A stretch of 43,520 nt of DNA from an uncultured Oscillospiraceae bacterium (GTDB lineage: Bacteria; Bacillota; Clostridia; Oscillospirales; Oscillospiraceae), in assembly GCA_934631005.1 (NCBI GenBank), contig CAKTXA010000023.1, positions 1-43,520 of the forward strand, read 5' to 3'. The notes below the pieces were generated by a model, which was not told the origin of the DNA, did no database searches, and was given only the letters and a program-made list of their open reading frames with translations. A program made the translations under genes and the position numbers. Of this stretch, positions 6,895-14,357 are shown in pieces; position 1 is the stretch's first letter, and every line of letters starts with the position of its first letter.

Positions 6895-7865
6895 CACGCC
6901 GCCGCGTCCAGCATGTTTTCAATAAGGATGCCATAGCCGCGCGCCGGGTCGCTGACGAGGACGTGCGTCACCGCGCCGACGATGCGGCCGTCCTGTAAGA
7001 TCGGGCTGCCGCTCATGCCCTGCACGATGCCGCCGGTCTGCTCGAGAAGCGCCTCGTCGTCGATGCGCAGCAGCAGATCGCGCCCATTCTGCGCGCCGGG
7101 GTAGAGCTTTTCAATGCGCACCGTGAACTCCTCCACCGTCTCGCCCTGCACGTTCGCCAAGATCGTCGCCTCGCCGGTATGCACCTGCTCCTGCGCCGCC
7201 ACCGGCAGCGCCGTGCGCTTCGGCAGCGACTGCACCGTACCGAACAGGCCGCAGCGCGTGTTCGCCGTAACGGTGCCGAGCGTCTGGCCGGGGTCGAATG
7301 ACCCGTGCAGCTCGCCCGGCGCGCCCGCCGCGCCGCGGCGCACGTCCGCCACGCTCGCGCCGATGAGACTGCCGGACGCGATCTCCAGCAGCCGCGCGTC
7401 CGTAAAGCCGCTCACGCCGTGCCCCAGCGCGCCGAATGTGCCGCGCTCGGGGTCATAAAATGTGACGGTGCCGATGCCGGAGATATGATCGCGCACCTGC
7501 GCGCCCATCTGCCAGCGCGTGCCGCTGCGCGCGGGCTGCACCAGAAACTCTGCCGACTGCCCGCCGCGTCGCACCTGCAAAACGACCGCCTCGCCGCTTT
7601 GCAGCCGCTGCGAGAGCGCCTGCGCCGACCGCACGGGCTCGCCCGCGCACTTTGTAATGAGGTCGCCGCAGCGCAGCCCCGCCGCCTGCGCCGCCGCGCC
7701 GTCCTCCACGCCGGTGATCACCAGCCCCTGCGCGTAGAGCTTCACGCCCACGGCGTTGCCGCCGGGGATGAGATACGCTGGCAGTGCGAACGCCTGCGCG
7801 CTGAGGCAGATCGCCAGCCCCACCGCCAGCAGCACCCGCCGCAGCGCATTTTTTGGAATCTTCAT
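6894..7865 (-). CDS. spoIVB: SpoIVB-like S55 peptidase with PDZ domain
   Basis: 323 residues. In Bacillus SpoIVB is secreted from the forespore and cleaves SpoIVFA to trigger sigma-K. Here: signal or anchor segment (8-28), PDZ domain (about 42-112), then the S55 peptidase domain. H149 in ALGHGVSG, D271, and the serine in GMSGSPI (284-290) match the His-Asp-Ser triad and its spacing. It is shorter than the Bacillus protein (about 425), mainly at the N-terminus. GGAGGAG precedes the ATG. It marks the organism as a spore former. The family also includes non-sporulation paralogues, so the role is likely, not proven. Confidence 0.85.
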   Translation of the reverse strand: MKIPKNALRRVLLAVGLAICLSAQAFALPAYLIPGGNAVGVKLYAQGLVITGVEDGAAAQAAGLRCGDLITKCAGEPVRSAQALSQRLQSGEAVVLQVRRGGQSAEFLVQPARSGTRWQMGAQVRDHISGIGTVTFYDPERGTFGALGHGVSGFTDARLLEIASGSLIGASVADVRRGAAGAPGELHGSFDPGQTLGTVTANTRCGLFGTVQSLPKRTALPVAAQEQVHTGEATILANVQGETVEEFTVRIEKLYPGAQNGRDLLLRIDDEALLEQTGGIVQGMSGSPILQDGRIVGAVTHVLVSDPARGYGILIENMLDAAA

Positions 7866-8103
7866 CGCCTGCTCCTCCTTGCCGCGTAATTGCCGCCTTC
7901 TTAATATGTCTGCGCGGCGTCAAAAGAACCGGCGGTCGCGTTAGCAAAATCCGTTTGCGTTTCCTGTGCAAAAACTGCATCCGGGCGCGCGCGGCGGATA
8001 TTCCGCGCGGCGGCGAAAAAATGTTCCGCCGCGGGAAATTGTTTCCGGCTGCGCGGCGCGCTCGCGCTCCGTAATAATTTTTGCAGGAAGTGCGAAAATA
8101 ATC

Positions 8104-8131
8104 TTGACAATGATCGCGAAATCAGTATAAT
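8104..8131 (+). promoter_or_regulatory. Promoter of tRNA-Gln
   Basis: Perfect TTGACA (8104-8109), 16-bp spacer, perfect TATAAT (8126-8131), 30 bp before the tRNA. The stretch 7866-8103 upstream holds nothing else that could be recognised. Confidence 0.85.
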
Positions 8132-8161
8132 AATACTTGCGCTTCGGCGCGATTCATTTTT

Positions 8162-8235
8162 AGGGGATTTGTGTAACGGTAGCACACCGGACTCTGACTC
8201 CGTTTGCGGGGGTTCGAATCCCTCATCCCCTGCCA
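8162..8235 (+). tRNA. tRNA-Gln (anticodon CTG)
   Basis: 74 nt including an encoded CCA. The acceptor stem AGGGGAT/ATCCCCT, the T arm GGGGG-TTCGAAT-CCCTC, and the anticodon loop CTCTGAC give anticodon CTG (reads CAG, glutamine). The loop context CxCTGAx matches bacterial tRNA-Gln. The outermost anticodon-stem pair is a mismatch. It has its own promoter and terminator, so it is a single-gene transcript. Confidence 0.93.
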
Positions 8236-8269
8236 AAAATCCCGGATGCGACAGCGTCCGGGATTTTTA
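8235..8269 (+). terminator. Terminator of tRNA-Gln
   Basis: 15-bp stem with a GACA loop (8235-8268), ending in TTTTT; it starts at the last base of the CCA end. Confidence 0.9.
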
Positions 8270-8270
8270 C

Positions 8271-8361
8271 TTTTTCACTATTCACTCTTCACTTTTCCCT
8301 CGTCGAAGCTGCCTGCTCCGGGATTTTTGGAAAGTAATAAGTAAGAGTGAATAGGGAATAA
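8271..8361. repeat. Imperfect inverted repeat of TTCACT-rich arms
   Basis: The left arm at 8271-8298 (containing CTATTCACTCTTCACTT) and the right arm at about 8329-8361 (same text, reverse-complemented, with small changes) bracket about 30 bp. A close relative of the arm, with the sub-blocks in another order, occurs at 26494-26517. This may be a degenerate mini-element or palindromic intergenic repeat. No ORF. Confidence 0.5.
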
Positions 8362-8369
8362 GTAGATGT

Positions 8370-8405
8370 CCCGGAGAAATTCTTGGAATTTCTCCGGGTT
8401 TTTGA
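8370..8405 (+). terminator. Hairpin with T-run, convergent region
   Basis: 12-bp perfect stem (8370-8381 with 8387-8398) followed by TTTTT on the plus strand. It sits at the 3' end of the SLH gene. The U-tract suits plus-strand transcripts; on the minus strand the tail is not U-rich, so it may serve mainly to stop read-through from the tRNA side. Confidence 0.6.
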
Positions 8406-8406
8406 T

Positions 8407-9693
8407 TTATTTGTCTGTTTTGAGCTCGCAGAAGCGGTGCAGGATCGCGGCGGTCTGGGCGCGGGCGGCGCTGCTTTGCGGCAGGAAGCGGCCCGCGTCG
8501 CCGCGGATCAGGCCGGTCTGCGCCGCCCACGCGGCAGCCTGCGCGGCATAGGCCGGGATCTGCGCCGCGTCGGAAAAGGCCGCGTCCGCTGCGGTCATTT
8601 TTGCGGGATCTGTCACGCCGCCGTCCTGCCGCGCCGCGTAGCGGTACAGCATCGCGGCCAGCTCCGCGCGCGTGATGGCCCGCTGCGGCGCAAAGCGTCC
8701 GCCGCCGATGCCCGCGGCCACGCCCGTCTCCGCCGCCCACGCGGCGGCGTCGGCGCAGTAGCTGTCCGCGGCGACGTCCATATATGGCGCGGTGCCCTCC
8801 ACGGCGGGCGCGCCCGCCAGACGGTACAGGATCATCACGATCATGCCGCGCGTCGTGGCGCGGCTCGGGGAGAACTGCGTGCGCGACGTGCCGGACATCA
8901 GCCCCGCCTGCAGCGCGTAGCCGACATCCCCACAGAACCAGTCGCCCGCGGCGACGTCCTCAAAAAAGAGCCCTGCGCCGGATAGCGCGCCGGATGCCGC
9001 GACCTGCACCTGCGCGGCCGGTTCGCCGGAGACGAAAAACGTGCTCCCGCCGCCGCGCCTTGTGACCGACGGCACGGTCTCCCCCGCGCCGCAGACCTGC
9101 GACTGCGCGGGGCGCGTGATGTCCGCATCGTTCGCCGCCGCGCAGGCAAGCTCGCCGTTCATGCTCACGCTGCCGGAGGAAAAGCGCACGTCCGCCAGAC
9201 CCGACACGGCGCAGGAATAGTCCGCCGCGCCCGCGAACGCGCGGATGACGCCCGTCCCGGCGAAGTCCAGTGCGCCCGCCGTGAGCAGCCCGACCGACTG
9301 CCCGCCCTCGCCGCGCGCCTGCCCGGCTGTGAGCGTCAGCTCGCCGCTGCCGGTCAGCGTGCACGCGCCGTCCACGACCAGCGCCCAGCTGTGCGCGCCG
9401 TCCGCCGTCACATCCCCGGCGCGGATGGTATTTTTGCCCGACAGGACGATCGTCGCGTCACAGGCGATGTGCACCGTGCGCACGCTGCCATCCGTCCCGG
9501 CGGGCGCGGAGAGCGACGCGTTCTGCAGCGTCAGCGTCTGCGATCCACCGTCCCAGCGCCAGCCTGCGCCGCTCTGCGACGCGTTCGCGTCCAGCCGCAG
9601 CGGCGCAGCGCTATCTGCGGCAAACGCCGGGCAGGCCAGCAGCGCCGTCAGCGCCAGCGCCAGCAGCAGGCAGAAAAATTTTGTCCGTCTCAA
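8407..9693 (-). CDS. Secreted SLH-domain protein with beta-rich N-terminal domain
   Basis: 428 residues. Signal peptide (1-25, cutting after ACPAFA). Residues about 30-240 are strand-rich, with repeated LTLQNASL / IVLSGKNTI / LTLTAG-like turns, as in right-handed beta-helix or carbohydrate-binding modules of secreted clostridial proteins. Three SLH repeats follow (about 243-290, 300-350, 365-425) with FxDVxxGDWF, ITRAELAAMLYR and similar signatures; these tether proteins to the cell wall. The start is TTG at 9691-9693, behind AAAGGGG. No catalytic residues are evident. Cell-surface location is inferred from the signal and SLH repeats. Confidence 0.8.
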   Translation of the reverse strand: MRRTKFFCLLLALALTALLACPAFAADSAAPLRLDANASQSGAGWRWDGGSQTLTLQNASLSAPAGTDGSVRTVHIACDATIVLSGKNTIRAGDVTADGAHSWALVVDGACTLTGSGELTLTAGQARGEGGQSVGLLTAGALDFAGTGVIRAFAGAADYSCAVSGLADVRFSSGSVSMNGELACAAANDADITRPAQSQVCGAGETVPSVTRRGGGSTFFVSGEPAAQVQVAASGALSGAGLFFEDVAAGDWFCGDVGYALQAGLMSGTSRTQFSPSRATTRGMIVMILYRLAGAPAVEGTAPYMDVAADSYCADAAAWAAETGVAAGIGGGRFAPQRAITRAELAAMLYRYAARQDGGVTDPAKMTAADAAFSDAAQIPAYAAQAAAWAAQTGLIRGDAGRFLPQSSAARAQTAAILHRFCELKTDK

Positions 9694-9724
9694 GCCGATC
9701 GACCCCTTTGTGTGTTCTGTGACC

Positions 9725-9753
9725 AGACTATCACAAACCGCCGGATTTTACAA
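9725..9753 (-). promoter_or_regulatory. Promoter of the SLH gene
   Basis: Minus strand: TTGTAA (9748-9753), 17-bp spacer, TAGTCT (9725-9730), 31 bp before the TTG start. Confidence 0.5.
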
Positions 9754-9756
9754 CAA

Positions 9757-9790
9757 AAAACGGGGCGCCACACTTGTGGCGTCCCGTTTT
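9757..9790 (-). terminator. Terminator of hsp20
   Basis: 15-bp stem with one G-T pair (9757-9771 with 9776-9790), ACTT loop, bounded by AAAA/TTTT, 10 bp after the hsp20 stop. Confidence 0.85.
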
Positions 9791-9799
9791 CGGTGTGTG

Positions 9800-10255
9800 T
9801 TATTCGATCTCAAGCTGCTTGACTTCCGGTTCGGTCTTGACCTTCTTCGGCAGCGTCAGCTTCAGAACGCCGCTCTCATACTTGGCCTTGACGCCGGCGG
9901 TGTCGATGCCGGTCATATCGAACTGACGGCTGTAGGAGCCGTAGGACCGCTCAACGCGCACGACCTTGTCCTTCGCGTCCTTATCCTCGACCTTGGAATG
10001 ACGCTCGGCACGGATGGTCAGGGTGTTGCCCTTGACGTCCATGTGGATGTCCTTCTTGTCAAAGCCGGGCAGGTCGGCCTCCAGCAGGTAATGGTCGCCC
10101 TCGTCGGTGACGTCGGTCTTGAACTCCGCCAGATCGCGGCTGGAGAAGAAATCCATCGGCGAGCCGAAGAAGCTGCGCTCCAGCTCCTCCATATCGCGGA
10201 AGGGGTTATAGGTGTTTACCGAATGGTTATTGTTTCTGCGTACAAGTTCAAACAT
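9800..10255 (-). CDS. Small heat-shock protein Hsp20 (alpha-crystallin family)
   Basis: 151 residues. An ATP-independent holdase that binds unfolding proteins. The N-terminal region NPFRDMEELERSFFGSP is followed by the alpha-crystallin domain (about 42-140) with DHYLLEADLPGFDKKDI, SYGSYSRQF and GVLKLTLPKK, the classic C-terminal strand motif of the domain. The ATG at 10253-10255 follows GGAGG with 8-nt spacing; a TTG five codons upstream overlaps that RBS and was rejected. It is controlled by a CIRCE operator about 180 bp upstream, giving a long leader. Confidence 0.95.
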   Translation of the reverse strand: MFELVRRNNNHSVNTYNPFRDMEELERSFFGSPMDFFSSRDLAEFKTDVTDEGDHYLLEADLPGFDKKDIHMDVKGNTLTIRAERHSKVEDKDAKDKVVRVERSYGSYSRQFDMTGIDTAGVKAKYESGVLKLTLPKKVKTEPEVKQLEIE

Positions 10256-10437
10256 AATAAATGCCTCCAATTTTCAGCCATATTTTATGATGGAATGGGT
10301 TTTCTTATGCGCCGCAATGGGCGCTGTGTTCGTGGAACATCACGACCATCTCGCTTTCCGTTCCTCATTTCTTATGTCTGCATCATAAGCCCGAAAATCG
10401 GATGTTGTGTGTCTTTTTTATGAACCGTCTGTGAATT

Positions 10438-10464
10438 TTAGCACTCGCATCGTGTGAGTGCTAA
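10438..10464 (-). promoter_or_regulatory. CIRCE operator (HrcA binding site)
   Basis: Perfect TTAGCACTC-N9-GAGTGCTAA, the HrcA operator of class I heat-shock genes. It lies upstream of hsp20 with a possible -10 (TAAAAT) at its downstream edge on the minus strand. No other gene is close enough on the plus side to be its target. The rest of 10256-10437 is the hsp20 leader, with no further feature seen. Confidence 0.93.
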
Positions 10465-10480
10465 AGCAGTTTTCATTGGA

Positions 10481-10526
10481 AAACACATTGCGGGGGATAC
10501 CGGTCGGTATCCCCCGCAACGTGTTT
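10481..10526 (-). terminator. Terminator of the feo operon
   Basis: Stem of about 20 bp (10481-10501 with 10506-10526) around a GGTC loop, with one A-C mismatch. On the minus strand it ends in a GTTTT tail. Confidence 0.85.
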
Positions 10527-10536
10527 GGTCATATCA

Positions 10537-10710
10537 CTACTTTTCGCAATGGCAGCCGCAGTTCATGGAGCAGGCAGAACAGTTGCCGCCGCAGGTGTGC
10601 TTGCCCTGTTTTTTCTGGCGGATGAGGTGGATTACAATGGAGGTAATGATCACAAGCAGGATAATTGAAATGATGAGAGTTCCCAAGTTTGACTCGATCC
10701 ACTGAAGCAT
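10537..10710 (-). CDS. FeoB-associated Cys-rich membrane protein
   Basis: 57 residues. One transmembrane helix (about 9-30), then a basic stretch RQKKQGKH and the cysteine cluster CGGNCSACSMNCGCHC, six cysteines in 16 residues. This family (PF12669 type) follows feoB in many Firmicutes and probably hands on or stores Fe2+ at the membrane; its exact role is not known. The start ATG at 10708-10710 has AAGGAG upstream; a longer frame has no RBS. It is the last gene of the operon, 42 bp after feoB. Confidence 0.88.
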   Translation of the reverse strand: MLQWIESNLGTLIISIILLVIITSIVIHLIRQKKQGKHTCGGNCSACSMNCGCHCEK

Positions 10711-10752
10711 AACAGTCACTCCTTTGCGAAAAAGCAATATGCGAGAAAGGGT

Positions 10753-13161
10753 TTAGACTTTGACTTTCGTCGTGAGCTTGCTGGCTTCCTTATACGGCTT
10801 GCAGAGCATATACACGATGCAGGCGAACAGGATGACCGCCACGATCACGCCGAGCACATTGGCATTGCCGGTGAACAGGGCGCCGAACTGATTGACCATC
10901 AGGGAGATCGCATAGGCGAAGCCGCACTGATAGCCGATGGCAAACCACGTCCACTTCTGGCTGTTCATCTCGCGCTTGATGGCGCCGATGGCCGCGAAGC
11001 ACGGAGCGCACAGGAGGTTGAAGATCAGGAAGGAGTAGCCGGTGGTGCCGTTAAAAGCACTGGCAAGGTTCTGATACACCGTGCCGTCGCCGCCGCCATA
11101 GAGGATGCCGAGCGTGCCGACGATGTTCTCCTTGGCGACCAGGCCCGTGATGGACGCAACGACCGCCTGCCAGTTGCCCCAGCCGAGGGGCGCGAAGATC
11201 CAGGCGATGGCGCCGCCGATCTTGGCAAGGATGGAGTAGTTGATCTCTTCTTCGGAGAGCATCCGGAAGCCGTCCTCAGTCCAGCCGAAGTAGGTGGTGA
11301 ACCAGACAAAGACGGTGGAGAGCAAAATGATCGTGCCGGCCTTCTTGATGAAGCTCCAGCCGCGCTCCCACATGCTGCGCAGGACGTTGCCCAGCGTCGG
11401 CCAGTGGTAGGCCGGCAGCTCCATAACGAACGGAGCGGGCTCGCCAGAGAACATCTTGGTCTTTTTCAGCATGATGCCGGAGATGATGATGGCCGCCATG
11501 CCGATGAAGTATGCGGAGGTGGACACCCACGCGCTGCCGCCGAAGAGCGCACCCGCGATCATGGCGATGAACGGGACCTTTGCGCCGCAGGGGATGAACG
11601 TGGTGGTCATAATGGTCATACGGCGGTCGCGTTCATTTTCGATGGTACGCGAAGCCATGATGCCCGGGATGCCGCAGCCGGTGCCGATGAGCATCGGGAT
11701 GAAGGACTTGCCGGACAGACCGAATTTACGGAAGATACGGTCCAGAACGAACGCGATACGGGCCATGTAGCCGCACGCCTCGAGGAACGCGAGCATCAGG
11801 AACAGAACGAGCATCTGCGGCACAAAGCCGAGCACTGCGCCGACACCGGCGACAATGCCGTCCAAAATCAGGCCCTGCAGCCAGTCCGCTGCGTTCGCCG
11901 CTTCCAGAGCGTTGCCGACGAGCACGGGCACGCCGGGCACCCACACGCCGTAGTCGGCGGGATCGGGCTCGTCGCCCATTTCGTCAAGCGTGGCCTTGGC
12001 TTCTTCATAGTCCGCAACGGTCGCGGTCTGCTCTTCGATGGCGAGGGTCTCTTCGTCCTCGACGTCGTAGGTGAAGGTGCCGTCGGCGGGTTCGCCGTTT
12101 TCTTCGACCCAGGCGTCATAGCCGTCTACGATGGTGGAGGCTTCTGCGTAGGCGTCAGCCGCTTCGCTGTAAGCCGCGGAGCCGATGCCGAACAGATGCC
12201 AGCCGTCGCCGAACAAACCGTCGTTTGCCCAGTCGGTCGCGGGCGCGCCGACGCCGACCATGGCGATCCAGTAGACCAGGAACATCACGACCGCGAAGAT
12301 GGGCAGGCCCAGCCAGCGGTTGGTGACGACACGGTCGATCTTATCGGAGGCGGAGAGCTTGCCGACGTTCTTTTTCTTGTAGCAGCTCTTGATGACCTCT
12401 GCGATGTACACATAGCGCTCGTTGGTGATGATGGACTCCGCGTCATCGTCCAGCTCCTGCTCGGCAGCCTTGATGTCCTGCTCGATGTGGTGCATGGTCT
12501 CTGCGGGGATCTTGAGCTGGTCGAGGACCTTGTCGTCGCGCTCGAAGATCTTGATGGCGTACCAGCGCTGTTGCTCGGCGGGCTGATCGTGCAGCGCCGC
12601 CTCTTCGATGTGGGCGATGGCGTGCTCGACCGGGCCGGAAAATGTATGCTGCGGGACGGTCTTGGCGCCCTGGGCGGCCTTGATGGCGGCCTCGGCGGCC
12701 TCCATAACGCCGGTGCCCTTCAGGGCGGAGATCTCAACGACCGTGCAGCCAAGCTGACGGGAGAGCTCCCCCACGTTGATCTGGTCGCCGTTCTTCTTCA
12801 CGACGTCCATCATGTTGATGGCGATCACGACCGGGATGCCGAGCTCCGTGAGCTGGGTGGTCAGGTACAGGTTCCGCTCGAGGTTCGTGCCGTCGATGAT
12901 GTTCAGGATGGCGTCCGGCCGGTCCTGGATCAGATAGTTACGGGACACGACTTCTTCGAGGGTGTAGGGGGACAGGGAGTAGATGCCCGGCAGGTCCATG
13001 ATGACGACGTCGTCATGCTTCTTGAGCTTGCCTTCCTTCTTCTCCACGGTGACGCCCGGCCAGTTGCCGACGAACTGGTTGGAACCGGTCAGAGCGTTGA
13101 ACAGCGTGGTCTTGCCGCTGTTCGGGTTGCCCGCAAGGGCAATTTTGATCTGCTTTTCCAT
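10753..13161 (-). CDS. feoB: Ferrous iron transporter FeoB
   Basis: 802 residues. GTP-dependent Fe2+ uptake across the cytoplasmic membrane. N-terminal G domain: G1 GNPNSGKT (11-18), G3 DLPG (56-59), G4 NMMD (116-119), G5 SALKG (145-149). A helical spacer follows to about 275, then the membrane part from 284, with the two gate repeats (GYMARIAFVLDR and GCGIPGIMASR region). Odd feature: about 85 acidic residues (about 325-410) are inserted between the first and second membrane helices, facing outside. FeoB is usually 650-770 residues. GAGAAGGAG-like RBS before the ATG. feoA genes lie upstream in the same operon. Confidence 0.96.
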   Translation of the reverse strand: MEKQIKIALAGNPNSGKTTLFNALTGSNQFVGNWPGVTVEKKEGKLKKHDDVVIMDLPGIYSLSPYTLEEVVSRNYLIQDRPDAILNIIDGTNLERNLYLTTQLTELGIPVVIAINMMDVVKKNGDQINVGELSRQLGCTVVEISALKGTGVMEAAEAAIKAAQGAKTVPQHTFSGPVEHAIAHIEEAALHDQPAEQQRWYAIKIFERDDKVLDQLKIPAETMHHIEQDIKAAEQELDDDAESIITNERYVYIAEVIKSCYKKKNVGKLSASDKIDRVVTNRWLGLPIFAVVMFLVYWIAMVGVGAPATDWANDGLFGDGWHLFGIGSAAYSEAADAYAEASTIVDGYDAWVEENGEPADGTFTYDVEDEETLAIEEQTATVADYEEAKATLDEMGDEPDPADYGVWVPGVPVLVGNALEAANAADWLQGLILDGIVAGVGAVLGFVPQMLVLFLMLAFLEACGYMARIAFVLDRIFRKFGLSGKSFIPMLIGTGCGIPGIMASRTIENERDRRMTIMTTTFIPCGAKVPFIAMIAGALFGGSAWVSTSAYFIGMAAIIISGIMLKKTKMFSGEPAPFVMELPAYHWPTLGNVLRSMWERGWSFIKKAGTIILLSTVFVWFTTYFGWTEDGFRMLSEEEINYSILAKIGGAIAWIFAPLGWGNWQAVVASITGLVAKENIVGTLGILYGGGDGTVYQNLASAFNGTTGYSFLIFNLLCAPCFAAIGAIKREMNSQKWTWFAIGYQCGFAYAISLMVNQFGALFTGNANVLGVIVAVILFACIVYMLCKPYKEASKLTTKVKV

Positions 13162-13185
13162 CGTTCTGCTCCTTCTCGTTCATGC

Positions 13186-13205
13186 GCTCTAACTGCAATT
13201 AGAGC
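13186..13205 (-). promoter_or_regulatory. Palindromic CTCTAAC-type site in the feoA-feoB gap
   Basis: Inverted repeat GCTCTAA-N6-TTAGAGC, with another TTCTAAC just beyond it (13207-13213). The same CTCTAAC word recurs at the operon promoter, so this may be a second operator for the neighbouring DtxR-family regulator, possibly with an internal promoter for feoB. Confidence 0.5.
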
Positions 13206-13243
13206 TTTCTAACAAGAGATTAAAATTTTTGAAGAGGATGAGG

Positions 13244-13465
13244 TCACTCGACCTCGATCATCTCGGTATCCGCCTTACGCAGGCTCAGCTCGTAGCCGCG
13301 GACGGTGACCTCCATGGGATCACCCAGGGGCGCGACCTTACGGACGTACACTTCCGTGCCGCGGGTAATGCCCATGTCCATGATACGGCGCTTGACCGGG
13401 CCCTCGCCGTGCAGCCTCACGACCTTCACAGTCGAGCCGATCTTGGCGTCTTTCAGTGTCTTCAT
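13244..13465 (-). CDS. feoA: FeoA domain protein (second in operon)
   Basis: 73 residues: an SH3-like FeoA domain with GSTVKVVRLHGEGPVKRRIMDMGI and a GDPMEVTVRGYELSLRK end, the usual FeoA pattern. It is a cytosolic accessory of FeoB. The ATG at 13463-13465 has AAGGAGAG upstream; the frame is open further but without an RBS. It is 19 bp after the other feoA. Confidence 0.93.
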   Translation of the reverse strand: MKTLKDAKIGSTVKVVRLHGEGPVKRRIMDMGITRGTEVYVRKVAPLGDPMEVTVRGYELSLRKADTEMIEVE

Positions 13466-13484
13466 TGTTCTCTCTCCTTTCCTG

Positions 13485-13697
13485 TTATACCATGATCTTG
13501 CGTGCCATCTCTTCGCTGATGGCCACGCGGGATTCCTTGACCTTGACAATGACGTTTCCGCCAAGGGAGGACACCAGCGTCACGGTGCTGCCGGCGGTAA
13601 AGCCCAGATCCTCCAGATGCTTTTTGATCTCGGGGCTTCCTCCGACCTTGTGGATCAGATTTTCTTCACCAAGCGGTGCAAGTGTCAGCGGCATCAT
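13485..13697 (-). CDS. feoA: FeoA domain protein (first in operon)
   Basis: About 70 residues: MPLTLAPLGEENLIHKVGG, IKKHLEDLGFTAGSTVTLV, NVIVKVKESRVAISEEMARKI. This is the FeoA fold, distinct from the second copy. Two tandem ATGs (13695-13697, 13692-13694) follow GGAG. A longer frame to 13796 would start inside the operator-promoter region and is rejected. Two FeoA proteins with one FeoB is a common Firmicute arrangement. Confidence 0.9.
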   Translation of the reverse strand: MMPLTLAPLGEENLIHKVGGSPEIKKHLEDLGFTAGSTVTLVSSLGGNVIVKVKESRVAISEEMARKIMV

Positions 13698-13772
13698 ACC
13701 TGCTCGCAGCTCCTTTCCCAGTGCCTGCCGCGGAAGCGGTAAAGGCGCTCTAACAGTATTGCAAAAGAAATA

Positions 13773-13825
13773 GTTAGTTTTCTCTAACCGCATCACAGTT
13801 TAACAGCCCTAACTGATTTTGTCAA
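13773..13825 (-). promoter_or_regulatory. feo operon promoter with overlapping operator motifs
   Basis: Minus strand: perfect TTGACA (13820-13825), 17-bp spacer, TAAACT (13797-13802). An imperfect palindrome CAGTTTAACA/GCCCTAACTG (13796-13815) fills the space between -35 and -10. A second, GTTAG-N6-CTAAC (13773-13788), covers the transcript start, and a further CTCTAAC lies at 13748-13754. Such TTAG/CTAA words resemble DtxR-family boxes, so metal-dependent repression by the adjacent regulator is likely (inference). Confidence 0.7.
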
Positions 13826-13862
13826 GTGTATTTTTATCGACATTTTCAACAGATTTCCATGC

Positions 13863-13891
13863 TTGCAATCGCGGCAGTTTTGTGCTATCGT
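13863..13891 (+). promoter_or_regulatory. Promoter of the DtxR-family regulator
   Basis: TTGCAA (13863-13868), 17-bp spacer, TATCGT (13886-13891), 33 bp before the ATG. Confidence 0.45.
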
Positions 13892-13923
13892 GTAGATAAT
13901 TTATTGAAACGGAGCCGATTTTA

Positions 13924-14310
13924 ATGAAAGTACTGCGCGCGGCAGAAGATTATCTGGAAACGATGCTGATGATGCAAAAAAAGCACGGCTACATCCGCTC
14001 CATTGACATCGCCGAATATCTGGGCGTCACCAAGCCCAGCGTCACCTACACCACCAAGCGCCTGCGCGAGAGCGGCTATATCACCATGGACCGCGACGGG
14101 CTCATCACCCTCACCGACACGGGCATGGAGATCGCGTCGAAAATGCTCGACCGGCACAAAACGCTCACGAAATTTCTCATCGCGCTGGGCGTCGATGAGC
14201 ACACCGCCGAGGCCGACGCCTGCAAAATGGAGCACGACATCAGCCAGCAGACGTATCACGCGATTTGTGAACACGCAATGCGCACGCTCCCCGAGGACGA
14301 GCTGAAATAA
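13924..14310 (+). CDS. DtxR/MntR-family metal-dependent regulator
   Basis: 128 residues, the short form without the SH3-like domain. Winged helix at about 8-65 (SIDIAEYLGVTKPSVTYTTKRL) and a dimer/metal domain at 70-120. Alignment by eye with MntR/DtxR puts metal ligands at D9, E12, H78, C100, E103 and H104. D9 is MntR-like, while C100 matches the cysteine of the iron-sensing DtxR, so the set is mixed. It is divergent from the feo operon, whose promoter carries repeated CTAAC motifs, which favours an iron-responsive feo repressor; manganese sensing cannot be excluded. Confidence 0.88.
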   Translation: MKVLRAAEDYLETMLMMQKKHGYIRSIDIAEYLGVTKPSVTYTTKRLRESGYITMDRDGLITLTDTGMEIASKMLDRHKTLTKFLIALGVDEHTAEADACKMEHDISQQTYHAICEHAMRTLPEDELK

Positions 14311-14345
14311 AAAACCGCCTGCCGGTCACTCCGGCGGGCGGTTTT
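14311..14345. terminator. Bidirectional terminator
   Basis: 15-bp stem (14311-14325 with 14331-14345), TCACT loop, AAAA/TTTT ends. It serves the regulator on the plus strand and nahK on the minus strand. Confidence 0.88.
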
Positions 14346-14357
14346 TATGTATTTTCG

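Noticed and set aside
7866..7930. CATATTA upstream of the SpoIVB-like gene as a sigma-G -10
   Set aside because: It fits the -10 consensus, but no acceptable -35 lies 17-18 bp upstream, so a forespore promoter could not be supported.
8162..8235. tRNA-Gln as an integration site of a present mobile element
   Set aside because: No integrase gene and no repeat of the tRNA 3' end were seen in the window.
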